DNA of 10,818 nucleotides from an uncultured Bacilli bacterium. GTDB taxonomy: Bacteria > Bacillota_I > Bacilli_A > RF39 > UBA660. The notes beneath the pieces were generated by a model. That model was not told where the DNA came from. It worked only from the letters and a program-made list of their open reading frames with translations, and searched no databases. Shown here one piece after another: positions 1 through 6,407 of this stretch (positions within the stretch are counted from its first letter, which is position 1; every line of letters begins with the position of its first letter). The stretch is from the NCBI GenBank assembly GCA_934101795.1, contig CAKORY010000023.1:1-10818 (forward strand), in the 5' to 3' direction. A program made the position numbers and the translations under genes.

Positions 1-29
1 TTTTTTACTTCTAATTTTAATTTTTTCAT
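1..29 (-). CDS. Start of an unidentified protein (N-terminal 9 codons only)
   Basis: Only the beginning of this gene is inside the window. An ATG at 29-27 is preceded by a GAGG Shine-Dalgarno sequence (minus strand of 37-40) with a 7-base spacer, and reads MKKLKLEVK before the edge. The start is well supported by the ribosome binding site and by the promoter and structured leader behind it. Nine lysine-rich residues are not enough to name the product. The gene lies downstream of queH on the same strand but has its own promoter immediately after the queH stop, so it is probably expressed separately. Confidence 0.6.
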
Positions 30-162
30 AATAAAACCTCATTTCTTTTTTGTCCAAGAAATGGGGTTCATATCACATTAGGCAAATGTCTTCTTATCTA
101 ACTAGGTAGACATTCGAGATACCGAATGTTCCTTTTTTTATTATATGAAGATTTCTCTTCAT
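30..162 (-). promoter_or_regulatory. Structured 5' leader with an RBS-sequestering hairpin
   Basis: This stretch lies between the predicted transcription start and the ATG at 29. Read on the minus strand it opens with a perfect 7-bp hairpin closed by a GAAA tetraloop (145-162). A 7-bp hairpin follows (110-116 with 123-129). A 7-bp pairing of 108-114 with 85-91 competes with it because it reuses the same bases, and a 5-bp hairpin (75-79 with 85-89) competes in turn. The last element pairs 56-66 with 37-47 at 10 of 11 positions and buries the GAGG ribosome binding site in its 3' arm. Mutually exclusive pairings ending in RBS sequestration are what a translational riboswitch or autoregulatory ribosomal-protein leader would show. 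I do not recognise a known class: the T-box AGGGTGG motif and the cores of the TPP, SAM-I and preQ1 riboswitches are not seen. Confidence 0.6.
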
Positions 163-168
163 GTATTC

Positions 169-197
169 ATTATACTAAAATCTAATTAATAAATCAA
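169..197 (-). promoter_or_regulatory. Sigma-A-type promoter for the left-edge gene
   Basis: On the minus strand a TTGATT -35 (197-192) and a perfect TATAAT -10 (174-169) are separated by 17 bases. The expected start near 162-163 places the GAAA-capped hairpin at the very 5' end of the transcript. The -35 begins only four bases past the queH stop codon. Confidence 0.75.
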
Positions 198-200
198 TAG

Positions 201-797
201 TTAATCAATATTATTTTTGCCATATAAACAGCCACAATAATCTTGACGATATAAATTATATTTTTTAGCAAGTTCAACACTTTTTTTATAACCATCTTTT
301 TTCTTAAAATCACTGTACAAATATTTTATATTATATTTATCTCCAATAATACCACCTAAAATATTTATTTGTTTACTATTTTTATGTGGACTTACAGTAA
401 GTGTTGTGCCAAAATATTCAAAATCTAATTCTTTTGCTTTTCTGGCTGTATAATCAAGTCTTACTCTAAAGCATACTGGACATCTAGCTTTACCTTCTCT
501 TTCATTTTCTAGTCCCTTAACATTTTTATGAAATACTTCATTTTCATAATCACAATCTAAAAATTTGATATTATCATGTTTGAATTCATTAATAAATCTT
601 ATCTGTTCATTTTTTCTTTTTAAATACTCATCATATGGCTCAATATTGGGGTTATAATATAAAACTGTAATATTAAAAAATGGTACTAAATAAGTTAAAA
701 CTTCCGTAGAACATGGTCCACAACAACTATGAAGAAGTAAATTTGGCTTATAATCTAAGCTTTTAATTAAATTATCTAATTCATTCTGATAATTCAT
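201..797 (-). CDS. queH: QueH-type epoxyqueuosine reductase
   Basis: QueH reduces epoxyqueuosine in tRNA to queuosine, the last step of making this wobble-position base in GUN-anticodon tRNAs. It is the non-homologous alternative to QueG and is cytoplasmic. The 198-aa protein carries the family's cysteine motifs: CCGPC (Cys25, Cys26, Cys29), CPVC (Cys106, Cys109) and DYCGC (Cys188, Cys190), which in the family bind a [4Fe-4S] cluster and a further iron. YYNPNIEP near residue 48 and TTLTVSPHKN near 131 are also typical, and the length is normal. The ATG at 797 has an AAGGAAGAG ribosome binding site 8-9 bases upstream, inside the end of divIB, which it overlaps by 17 bases. It is therefore probably cotranscribed with and coupled to the cell-wall genes, although its role is unrelated. 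No clear terminator follows the stop. Confidence 0.93.
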   Translation of the reverse strand: MNYQNELDNLIKSLDYKPNLLLHSCCGPCSTEVLTYLVPFFNITVLYYNPNIEPYDEYLKRKNEQIRFINEFKHDNIKFLDCDYENEVFHKNVKGLENEREGKARCPVCFRVRLDYTARKAKELDFEYFGTTLTVSPHKNSKQINILGGIIGDKYNIKYLYSDFKKKDGYKKSVELAKKYNLYRQDYCGCLYGKNNID

Positions 798-1530
798 TTT
801 GCATCTCTTCCTTTTTTTTAAGTAATTCGAACGTTTGAAATACTATACCATTATTACTAGAACTGTCTAAATTAAGAACTCCTTTTTCATTTTCATTAAG
901 GGTTGCATAAATCTCTTCATACTTATTTAGATTTTTTATATTTGCTAAATTGATATAGACATAATTGCCATCATTCATTCTAAGCAAAAATCTATTTTTA
1001 TCTATAACTTTTTCATTTTTTATATCTGGTGAATACTCTATTTCACTTACTTTATATAGAATATCTTTATTTATACTTTTTAATTTTTTTATTAAGTTTT
1101 CTTCAATATCAGTTGGAACATAATTAACTAGAGTTGGAATACCTAAAGTGGTATCAAGAGTAGTTGTTTTCTTGTTATTTTCAAAAACATAAGTTTTATC
1201 TAATACTCTATAGTATAATACTGCTAGCTCACTAATAGTTATCACTACTTTACCATTTAAGTGTTTTGTAATTTTAACACTATCTATCATAGGTAATTCT
1301 TCTAAATTTTTCTTAAGTACTCTACTACTTAAAGCAAAAACTTTTGTTTTATCAGTAATATTTGCAGCATTTATTACTTTTTCATCACTTATTATGGTAT
1401 TTCCTTTAACTTCAACTAATTTAACTGGCAAATTAAAGCAATAATAAAAAGCCATTATAAATAAATATAATGTAAGTATAACTACTAAAAGTCCTTTTTT
1501 ATTTAGCTTTTTCTTTACTTTTTTTGCCAT
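781..1530 (-). CDS. divIB: Cell-division protein DivIB/FtsQ
   Basis: DivIB (FtsQ) is a bitopic membrane protein of the divisome that works with FtsL and DivIC at the septum. The 249-aa product has the expected plan: a short basic cytoplasmic tail (residues 1-13), one membrane segment (about 14-32), an extracytoplasmic POTRA domain (about 35-101, beginning VKLVEVKGN and containing the ISELAVLYYR strand) and a beta domain to about 229, with a charged end. The ATG at 1530 is six bases after murB. Its ribosome binding site is GGTGAT, complementary to the ATCACC part of the 16S rRNA tail, and it contains the murB TGA stop. The murG-murB-divIB order is common in Firmicutes division and cell-wall clusters. 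Sequence conservation in this family is low, so identity rests on architecture and context. Confidence 0.88.
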   Translation of the reverse strand: MAKKVKKKLNKKGLLVVILTLYLFIMAFYYCFNLPVKLVEVKGNTIISDEKVINAANITDKTKVFALSSRVLKKNLEELPMIDSVKITKHLNGKVVITISELAVLYYRVLDKTYVFENNKKTTTLDTTLGIPTLVNYVPTDIEENLIKKLKSINKDILYKVSEIEYSPDIKNEKVIDKNRFLLRMNDGNYVYINLANIKNLNKYEEIYATLNENEKGVLNLDSSSNNGIVFQTFELLKKKEEMQNELSE

Positions 1531-1536
1531 AGTTTA

Positions 1537-2391
1537 TCACCACTTTACGATTTCTTGTTCTAACTCTAAATCTATACCCTTTTCTTTCTTTACTTTTTTC
1601 TTAACAATTTCTATTAATGATATTATATCACTACTCGTGGCATTATCCAAGTTGATTATAAAGTTGGCATGTTTTTCACTTATTTGAGCACTACCTACTT
1701 TATACCCTTTAAGGCCACACTCATCAATTAATTTGCCAGCTGATAGGCCTTCAGGATTTTTGAAAACTGAGCCTGCAGATGGATATTCTAAAGGCTGACT
1801 ATTTTTTCTTTTTTCTAGATTTTCAGTTATTATTTCCCATGCTTTTTTTGTATCACCTTTTTCTAGTTTAAATACTCCGCCGAAAATTATATCATTATTA
1901 TCTTTAAATGATGTATATCTATAACAATGTTTTATATTACTTGTATTTATTAACTTTACATCATCGCCTTGAAGCACCAACACAGATACTAAATCATCAA
2001 ATATTTCGCTACCTTTTGCTCCGGCATTACCACGAATTGCTCCACCTACTGTGCCAGGTATACCATAAAGATTTGTTAAATTTGTATATCCTGCATCAAT
2101 TATTTTTTTTATAAAACTATTTAAATTATATCCAGCTCCAACGAAAACTATATCATCTTTAATTTCTAAATCTTTTATGGCTAACTTAATAATAGCCCCA
2201 TCAAAATTTTCATCAGGAAGTATGACGTTGGAACCTCCACCTAAGATGTAATATTTTATATTTTTAATATTTAAATTTTTAAGCAAATCTTTTAGTTCTT
2301 CTACATTTTCTGGTTCATACATAAACCTAGCCATAGTATTAATTTTATATGTATTATATTGTTTTAAATTAGCATTTTCTACACATTTCAT
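1537..2391 (-). CDS. murB: UDP-N-acetylenolpyruvoylglucosamine reductase
   Basis: MurB is the FAD- and NADPH-dependent cytoplasmic enzyme that reduces enolpyruvyl-UDP-GlcNAc to UDP-MurNAc, the second committed step of peptidoglycan precursor synthesis. The 284-aa protein shows the FAD-binding GGGSNVILPD (residues 51-60), YGIPGTVGGAIRGNAG (109-124), the YRYTSF motif with Arg158, and PSAGSVFKNP (204-213), whose Ser208 matches the catalytic serine. A C-terminal LELEQEI supplies the expected glutamate. Its length fits the shorter, Gram-positive type II MurB. The ATG overlaps the murG TGA stop as ATGA and no strong Shine-Dalgarno is seen, so translation is probably coupled to murG. Confidence 0.96.
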   Translation of the reverse strand: MKCVENANLKQYNTYKINTMARFMYEPENVEELKDLLKNLNIKNIKYYILGGGSNVILPDENFDGAIIKLAIKDLEIKDDIVFVGAGYNLNSFIKKIIDAGYTNLTNLYGIPGTVGGAIRGNAGAKGSEIFDDLVSVLVLQGDDVKLINTSNIKHCYRYTSFKDNNDIIFGGVFKLEKGDTKKAWEIITENLEKRKNSQPLEYPSAGSVFKNPEGLSAGKLIDECGLKGYKVGSAQISEKHANFIINLDNATSSDIISLIEIVKKKVKKEKGIDLELEQEIVKW

Positions 2392-3470
2392 TTTAACAAA
2401 CCCTTTATTTCATCATATATAATAGTTGATGATGCTTTTACGTTTAATCTTTCTAGATTTTTTTTCATTTCATTATATTTTTTTTCATTATATACAAGTT
2501 CATTTATCATAACTTGGATTATACTTGGGTCTAAACTCTTCTCTTCTAGAATTTCTGATACTTTCATGTTTACTAGGTCTAATGCATTATAATATTGATG
2601 ATTATTAGCAACATATGGGCTTGGCACTAAAATACTTGGTATTTTTAAAGCAAGTATTTCAGAAATAGTTGATGCACCAGCTCTAGAAATGACTAAATAA
2701 GCATCTTTCATAATACTGGCTAAGTTATTATAATATGGTACAACTTTTACATTTTTAGAAAAATCTGTATCTTTCATGAAATCATCATAATATGATTTAC
2801 CTGTTATATATAAAACTTTGTATTTTTCTTTATCAATCATGCTTAAGTAAGCTTTAAATTTTTCATTAAATGTGTTACTACCTAGAGAACCAGCCACAAT
2901 AATAATTAATTTATCACTTGGCTTAAATCCTAAAGTAACCTTAGATGTTTTTTTTATATCTAAAGCACTTTCACCACATGGATTTCCTGTATAAACAACT
3001 TTTTTTGCTTTTTTGAAATAATTTTCGCTATTTTTAAAAGATATTCCCACTAAATCTACATTTTTTGATAAAGCAACATTAGATTTACCAGGTATGCTAT
3101 TTTGTTCATGAATAAATGTTTTTATTCCAAGGCTTTGTGCAGCCTTAATAACGGGATAAGTTACATAACCACCACAACCAATTACAATGTCTGGCTTAAA
3201 CTCTTTCATGATACTAATGCATTTATTAAATGCTTTTCTTATTAAAAATATATTTTTAAAATCTCTCATTAAGTCGGTTTTACTAAAGCCATATATTTCT
3301 AAAGCTTCATACTTTATTCCCATCTCAGGAACAATATCTTTTTCCATTCTATTGTGTGTTCCAATATATAAAACTTCTAAATTTTTTTCTTTTTCTTGAA
3401 ACTTCTTTATAATAGCTAAAGCTGGGTAAATATGTCCCCCAGTACCACCTGCTGATACAATTATTTTCAT
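2388..3470 (-). CDS. murG: MurG, undecaprenyl-PP-MurNAc-pentapeptide GlcNAc transferase
   Basis: MurG transfers GlcNAc from UDP-GlcNAc to lipid I to make lipid II on the inner face of the cytoplasmic membrane. The chosen ATG at 3470 gives 360 aa, a normal GT-B glycosyltransferase length, and sits seven bases after an AGGTGG ribosome binding site. An in-frame TTG two codons upstream is too close to that site. The N-terminal glycine-rich loop GGTGGHIYPAL (residues 8-18), IGCGGYVTYP near 97, HEQNSIPGKSN near 121 and the donor-binding SRAGASTISE (262-271) with SPYVANNHQ (284-292) are the family signatures. A TATAAT sequence at 3495-3490 could be a -10, but no good -35 lies 17 bases upstream, so a dedicated promoter is doubtful. 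The gene starts 51 bases after the phosphodiesterase-like gene and overlaps murB by 4 bases. Confidence 0.96.
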   Translation of the reverse strand: MKIIVSAGGTGGHIYPALAIIKKFQEKEKNLEVLYIGTHNRMEKDIVPEMGIKYEALEIYGFSKTDLMRDFKNIFLIRKAFNKCISIMKEFKPDIVIGCGGYVTYPVIKAAQSLGIKTFIHEQNSIPGKSNVALSKNVDLVGISFKNSENYFKKAKKVVYTGNPCGESALDIKKTSKVTLGFKPSDKLIIIVAGSLGSNTFNEKFKAYLSMIDKEKYKVLYITGKSYYDDFMKDTDFSKNVKVVPYYNNLASIMKDAYLVISRAGASTISEILALKIPSILVPSPYVANNHQYYNALDLVNMKVSEILEEKSLDPSIIQVMINELVYNEKKYNEMKKNLERLNVKASSTIIYDEIKGLLK

Positions 3471-3520
3471 ACACAAACCACCTACTACAATTATACACTA
3501 ATTTTATTCATTTTTATCAC

Positions 3521-4108
3521 TTATTTTGTCATTTTTATATCATCAACTATATATTTTACATTTTTATTTACTTTAATTGTACCATATATGATAACCTCAA
3601 TACCTCTTTTCTCAAAATTATTAATTATATTATTTGTGGCTACCCCATCAAGTAAACATATAAAATCTAAGTTATAATCAGCATCACTATTTAATATATA
3701 ATTAAGTACACCATATTTATATTTATTATCTAAATCCCTTAAACTTTCAATTACTTTTGTATTAAAGGACATTATATAATAATTTTTTTGATATTTATTA
3801 AGTAATCTAAGTAATCTTTTCTTATCAATATCATTTTCTTTAATTTCAAGAAGCAACAGTTTATCTGTATTTATTTTAAGTAAATCTTCAAGTAATAAAA
3901 TATCTTGCATATTTTTAAAATATGTATTTTTTACTAAATTACCTTTATATAAAATATTATGATAAACTATAAATTTCTTATCTAAAGTTGTTCTAATATC
4001 ACACTCTATACCTATATATTTTTCACTATTTAAGCCATTCAACAGAGCTTCATATGAATTATTTTTAATCGTTTTATTCCATATACCACGATGTGCAATT
4101 AAGTTCAA
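3521..4108 (-). CDS. Glycerophosphodiester phosphodiesterase-like protein
   Basis: The protein belongs to the TIM-barrel glycerophosphodiester phosphodiesterase family, which splits glycerophosphodiesters into glycerol-3-phosphate and an alcohol using a divalent metal. The signature residues are present: HRG at 6-8, the metal-binding Glu35 and Asp37 in IECDIR, His50 in VYHN, and a later LLLEIKE strand. At 195 aa it is shorter than the usual ~240, and the insertion that normally follows the HN motif is reduced. No signal peptide or membrane segment is visible, so it is probably cytoplasmic; the substrate cannot be inferred. The start is a TTG at 4108, eight bases after AGAGGTG, and that ribosome binding site forms one arm of a terminator-like hairpin. 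No in-frame ATG lies between that TTG and the preceding gene's end. Confidence 0.8.
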   Translation of the reverse strand: MNLIAHRGIWNKTIKNNSYEALLNGLNSEKYIGIECDIRTTLDKKFIVYHNILYKGNLVKNTYFKNMQDILLLEDLLKINTDKLLLLEIKENDIDKKRLLRLLNKYQKNYYIMSFNTKVIESLRDLDNKYKYGVLNYILNSDADYNLDFICLLDGVATNNIINNFEKRGIEVIIYGTIKVNKNVKYIVDDIKMTK

Positions 4109-4110
4109 AT

Positions 4111-4144
4111 AAAAAACACCTCTAGTAAAATATACTAAAGGTAT
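4111..4144 (-). terminator. Terminator-like hairpin containing the RBS of the next gene
   Basis: On the minus strand 4144-4134 pairs with 4126-4116 along 11 consecutive positions (two G-U pairs) around a 7-base loop, followed by six T residues (4116-4111). This is a good intrinsic terminator for the 163-aa gene that ends at 4158. The 3' arm includes AGAGGTG, the only plausible ribosome binding site for the phosphodiesterase-like gene, whose TTG start lies just after the T-tract. The hairpin may therefore both attenuate transcription and mask translation. Confidence 0.65.
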
Positions 4145-4157
4145 TAATTTATAATGA

Positions 4158-4649
4158 TTATTTTATTCTTTTTCTTCTGAGTTCTTTTTCAGTTTTACAA
4201 TATATTTTTGAAGTTTTTACAATATCTTGCATAAATCTATTTCTATATTCTTCTGATAAGTTTTCTAGTCCATTAATTACTTCTTGATATTTAATAAATT
4301 TATAATAATTTTGATAATCCCAGGTTATTTCAAAATATGATGTGTGATATTCATCACATAAATATTCAGCTTTAGTTAAATATAATAGATAGTCTTTAGC
4401 TAAATCATCCATTGCATTTAGTTCTATTAATTCTCTAATTAGATTATAACCTTCATCAGGTTCTTGATAAAACTTTGAAACAAACGTTACACAAGCTAAT
4501 CCTTCAGATTCTTTAATTTGACTAAATCTTTTAACGATAATTTTAAATAGTTCACGTTGTTTTTTTAGTATTTCTTCACTTCTTTTTGTACGTGCTGTGT
4601 ATGCACTAAGCATCATACTTGTATCATATAATTTTTTGTTGTATTTCAT
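4158..4649 (-). CDS. Unrecognised 163-aa helical, soluble protein
   Basis: I do not recognise a family. The protein is rich in charged and aromatic residues, predicted mainly helical, with no signal peptide, membrane segment, or obvious metal- or nucleotide-binding motif. The N terminus (SAYTARTKRSEEILKKQREL, 15-34) looks like an amphipathic helix, the middle has an LIRELIELNAMDDLAKDYLLYL-type stretch broken by an acidic turn, and the C terminus ends in a basic ELRRKRIK. The ATG at 4649 has a GGAGG ribosome binding site with a rather short 4-base spacer. It lies just past the rpmA terminator with no promoter of its own, so it depends on read-through, and it is followed by another terminator-like hairpin. 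Its place in the chain between ribosomal-protein and cell-wall genes says little about function. Confidence 0.75.
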   Translation of the reverse strand: MKYNKKLYDTSMMLSAYTARTKRSEEILKKQRELFKIIVKRFSQIKESEGLACVTFVSKFYQEPDEGYNLIRELIELNAMDDLAKDYLLYLTKAEYLCDEYHTSYFEITWDYQNYYKFIKYQEVINGLENLSEEYRNRFMQDIVKTSKIYCKTEKELRRKRIK

Positions 4650-4660
4650 AAAACCTCCAT

Positions 4661-4695
4661 AATAAAAAGCGCATACTTATGCTTCGTATACGCTT
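4661..4695 (-). terminator. Intrinsic terminator overlapping the end of rpmA
   Basis: On the minus strand 4695-4686 and 4676-4667 form a continuous 10-bp stem (one G-U pair), followed by TTTTTATT. The loop holds the last sense codons and TAA stop of rpmA (4679-4677), so a ribosome finishing L27 would cover the upstream arm. The next gene's ribosome binding site starts only a few bases downstream. Confidence 0.8.
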
Positions 4696-4961
4696 ACCTT
4701 TTTTCTATTTTTACCAAGTCTTTCGTATTTTACAACACCAGTAACTTTAGCAAATAATGTATCATCTTTTCCAATTCCAACATTTGTGCCTGGATAAATT
4801 CTAGTTCCTCTTTGACGATAAAGAATTGAACCAGCAGTTACAGTTTCACCATCTGCTGCTTTAGCACCAAGTCTACGACCAGCTGAATCTCTACCGTTTT
4901 TAGTTGAACCTTGAGCTTTAACGTGAGCAAATAATTGGATATTTAACTTCATGAAATTCAT
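4677..4961 (-). CDS. rpmA: 50S ribosomal protein L27 with cleavable N-terminal extension
   Basis: L27 is a large-subunit protein whose N terminus reaches the peptidyl-transferase centre. The body from HVKAQGST through GRRLGAKAADGE, AGSILYRQRG and PGTNVGIGKDDTLFA is typical. Before it comes MNFMKLNIQLFA, the Firmicutes-type extension that the Prp protease removes after the FA pair (known for the family; here inferred from the motif and from prp next door). The start could be Met1 (4961) or Met4 (4952). AAGGAGG sits seven bases before Met1 and 16 before Met4, so Met1 is chosen, giving 94 aa. The ATG overlaps the prp TGA as ATGA. An intrinsic terminator overlaps the stop codon. Confidence 0.97.
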   Translation of the reverse strand: MNFMKLNIQLFAHVKAQGSTKNGRDSAGRRLGAKAADGETVTAGSILYRQRGTRIYPGTNVGIGKDDTLFAKVTGVVKYERLGKNRKKVSVYEA

Positions 4962-5260
4962 TTTATGTCCTCCTTAATTATTTTAATATTTTTTTTGTAT
5001 GTCGATGCAAGTTCTTCAAGCATCATAATCATATTTTCAATTGTTAGTGAAATATTTTTATCATTACTTAATACTTCAATTGTTAGTTTATCAGTCTCTT
5101 CCTTATATTTAATGCTATCTTTATCAAACCTTAAACATAAATTGATGCTTGTAATAACAATTGATGACGCTGATGCACAAACTATGTCTTTGCCATAATC
5201 ATCATACTCAGCATGACCAGTCATTGTAATGATATTATTTTTAATATTAACCTTTATCAT
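4958..5260 (-). CDS. prp: Ribosomal-processing cysteine protease Prp
   Basis: Prp (YsxB in B. subtilis) trims the N-terminal extension of ribosomal protein L27, a step required for functional ribosomes in Firmicutes. The 100-aa protein has the conserved GHAEYDDYGKDIVCASAS stretch, with the catalytic pair His16 and Cys28. It lies between rplU and rpmA as usual. Its ATG shares one base with the rplU TAA stop (TAATG) and its TGA overlaps the rpmA start, so the three genes are tightly coupled. The substrate site is visible in the adjacent rpmA gene (IQLFA followed by HVKA). Confidence 0.95.
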   Translation of the reverse strand: MIKVNIKNNIITMTGHAEYDDYGKDIVCASASSIVITSINLCLRFDKDSIKYKEETDKLTIEVLSNDKNISLTIENMIMMLEELASTYKKNIKIIKEDIK

Positions 5261-5553
5261 TAACCAATTTTCTTAACAACTAACTTAGTGTATGGTTGTC
5301 TATGACCTTGAGTCTTACGATATTTTTTCTTAGGTCTGTATTTAAACACTTTAATCTTTTTGTTTTTTCCATGTTTTTCAACAGTACATACAACCTTAGC
5401 ATCAACATATGGGTTACCAGCTTTACCATCTGCAAATAAAACTTTGTCAAATGTAACATCTGTTCCTACTTCTGCATCTAATTTTTCAACATAAATAGTA
5501 TCCCCAACAGAAACATAATATTGTTTTCCACCAGTTTCAAATATAGCTTTCAT
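5260..5553 (-). CDS. rplU: 50S ribosomal protein L21
   Basis: L21 binds 23S rRNA in the large subunit. The start is the ATG at 5553, six bases after a TAAGGAGG ribosome binding site, giving 97 aa beginning MKAIFETGGKQYYVSVGD; this is the family's N terminus and near its usual 102-aa length. A longer reading frame runs 12 codons further upstream but only across leader RNA. The C-terminal half has the basic FKYRPKKKYRKTQGHRQ segment that contacts rRNA. The gene has its own promoter and L21 leader and begins the rplU-prp-rpmA unit. Confidence 0.97.
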   Translation of the reverse strand: MKAIFETGGKQYYVSVGDTIYVEKLDAEVGTDVTFDKVLFADGKAGNPYVDAKVVCTVEKHGKNKKIKVFKYRPKKKYRKTQGHRQPYTKLVVKKIG

Positions 5554-5648
5554 TTCATACCTCCTTATATTTTTTCGAAGTCGCGCCATTAAGGTACATA
5601 ACGTTTATAACCTTTTCTGTGCGGTTTTTTAAGAAATTACTTAAAAAC
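5554..5648 (-). ncRNA. Ribosomal protein L21 leader
   Basis: This is the 5' untranslated region between the predicted promoter and rplU. It contains TACCTTAATGGCGCGACTT just before the ribosome binding site, which resembles the conserved core of the Firmicutes L21 leader (Rfam L21_leader), thought to be an autoregulatory element. An 8-bp hairpin (5626-5633 with 5641-5648 approximately, TTTTTAAG with CTTAAAAA) stands at the 5' end, and AAGGT pairs with ACCTT further in. Assignment is from memory of the motif and its position. Confidence 0.75.
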
Positions 5649-5654
5649 ATACTA

Positions 5655-5683
5655 ATTTTATCATTAAATACTAGTTTTGTCAA
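5655..5683 (-). promoter_or_regulatory. Promoter for rplU inside the end of the M50 protease gene
   Basis: On the minus strand a perfect TTGACA -35 (5683-5678) is followed after 17 bases by TAAAAT (5660-5655), with a TG one base upstream of the -10 (extended -10). It overlaps the last codons and stop of the SpoIVFB-like gene. Predicted initiation near 5648 gives a ~95-nt leader. Confidence 0.8.
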
Positions 5684-6407
5684 ATCTTTCTTGCAACTTT
5701 TTAGCCTCACTTACTATTTTTCCGTTTTCTTTAAAATACTGATATGTATCTATTTTTAAAATATCTAAATTACCCTTTTTAGTACTTATATACTTAAATT
5801 TATACTTTTTTAAATATCTTTCTAATAAAAATTTATTATAGATATATTTATATTCTTTAACTTGCTTATACATTTTATATAAGAATACCCATATTATTAG
5901 ATAGTTATTTAAACTATATTTATAATTAAATAAAATGTATAAAATAATACTTATAACACTTATCATTATGTATAGTTTATACGATGTTTTAAATGAAAAA
6001 AATTTATTTAATATACTTTTTAAAATAATAGAGCCATCTAAAGGAATTATAGGAAGTAAATTAAATAGCATTATACTTAAATTATATTTTAAAAAGATAT
6101 CATAATCATGGATATTAATAAGCTTAACTATTAAAGTAAGTAATATTTGCATAAATACACCTGCTAGAGCAAGTACTATTTCTTTATTAGTTTCAGTATT
6201 AATATCTTTTTCTACTTTTGTAATGCCTCCGAAAGGATAAAGAGTTACACTTATAACTTTATATTTAAAAATGAGACACACTAAAACATGACCAAGTTCA
6301 TGAACTAAAATAATTAAACTTATTATTAAACCTATTCTTATATATCCACATAAAAATAAAATAAATAAAAGATATACTGATGTATAATCAAGCTTGATAA
6401 TCTTCAT
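5664..6407 (-). CDS. spoIVFB: M50 intramembrane metalloprotease, SpoIVFB-like
   Basis: This 247-aa integral membrane protein belongs to the site-2-protease family M50B. It has the zinc motif HELGH (His36, Glu37, His40) in the first hydrophobic region and the third-ligand motif LLPIIPLDG (Asp124). It also has GGI at 60-62 and about five membrane segments (roughly 11-33, 77-96, 105-122, 142-160, 162-178), then a ~65-residue charged cytoplasmic tail. In B. subtilis SpoIVFB cleaves pro-sigma-K in the mother cell and is held inactive by SpoIVFA. The preceding gene here is SpoIVFA-like and the position before rplU is the same. Whether this organism sporulates is unknown, so the substrate may be different. 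The ATG at 6407 lies within the preceding gene's end (20-base overlap) without a clear Shine-Dalgarno, suggesting translational coupling. Confidence 0.88.
   Translation of the reverse strand: MKIIKLDYTSVYLLFILFLCGYIRIGLIISLIILVHELGHVLVCLIFKYKVISVTLYPFGGITKVEKDINTETNKEIVLALAGVFMQILLTLIVKLINIHDYDIFLKYNLSIMLFNLLPIIPLDGSIILKSILNKFFSFKTSYKLYIMISVISIILYILFNYKYSLNNYLIIWVFLYKMYKQVKEYKYIYNKFLLERYLKKYKFKYISTKKGNLDILKIDTYQYFKENGKIVSEAKKLQERFDKTSI

Noticed and set aside
30..162. Known riboswitch or T-box in the left leader
   Set aside because: The T-box AGGGTGG motif and the conserved cores of the TPP, SAM-I, purine and preQ1 classes were looked for by eye and not found; only a short TCTACC resembles part of the purine core, in the wrong context.
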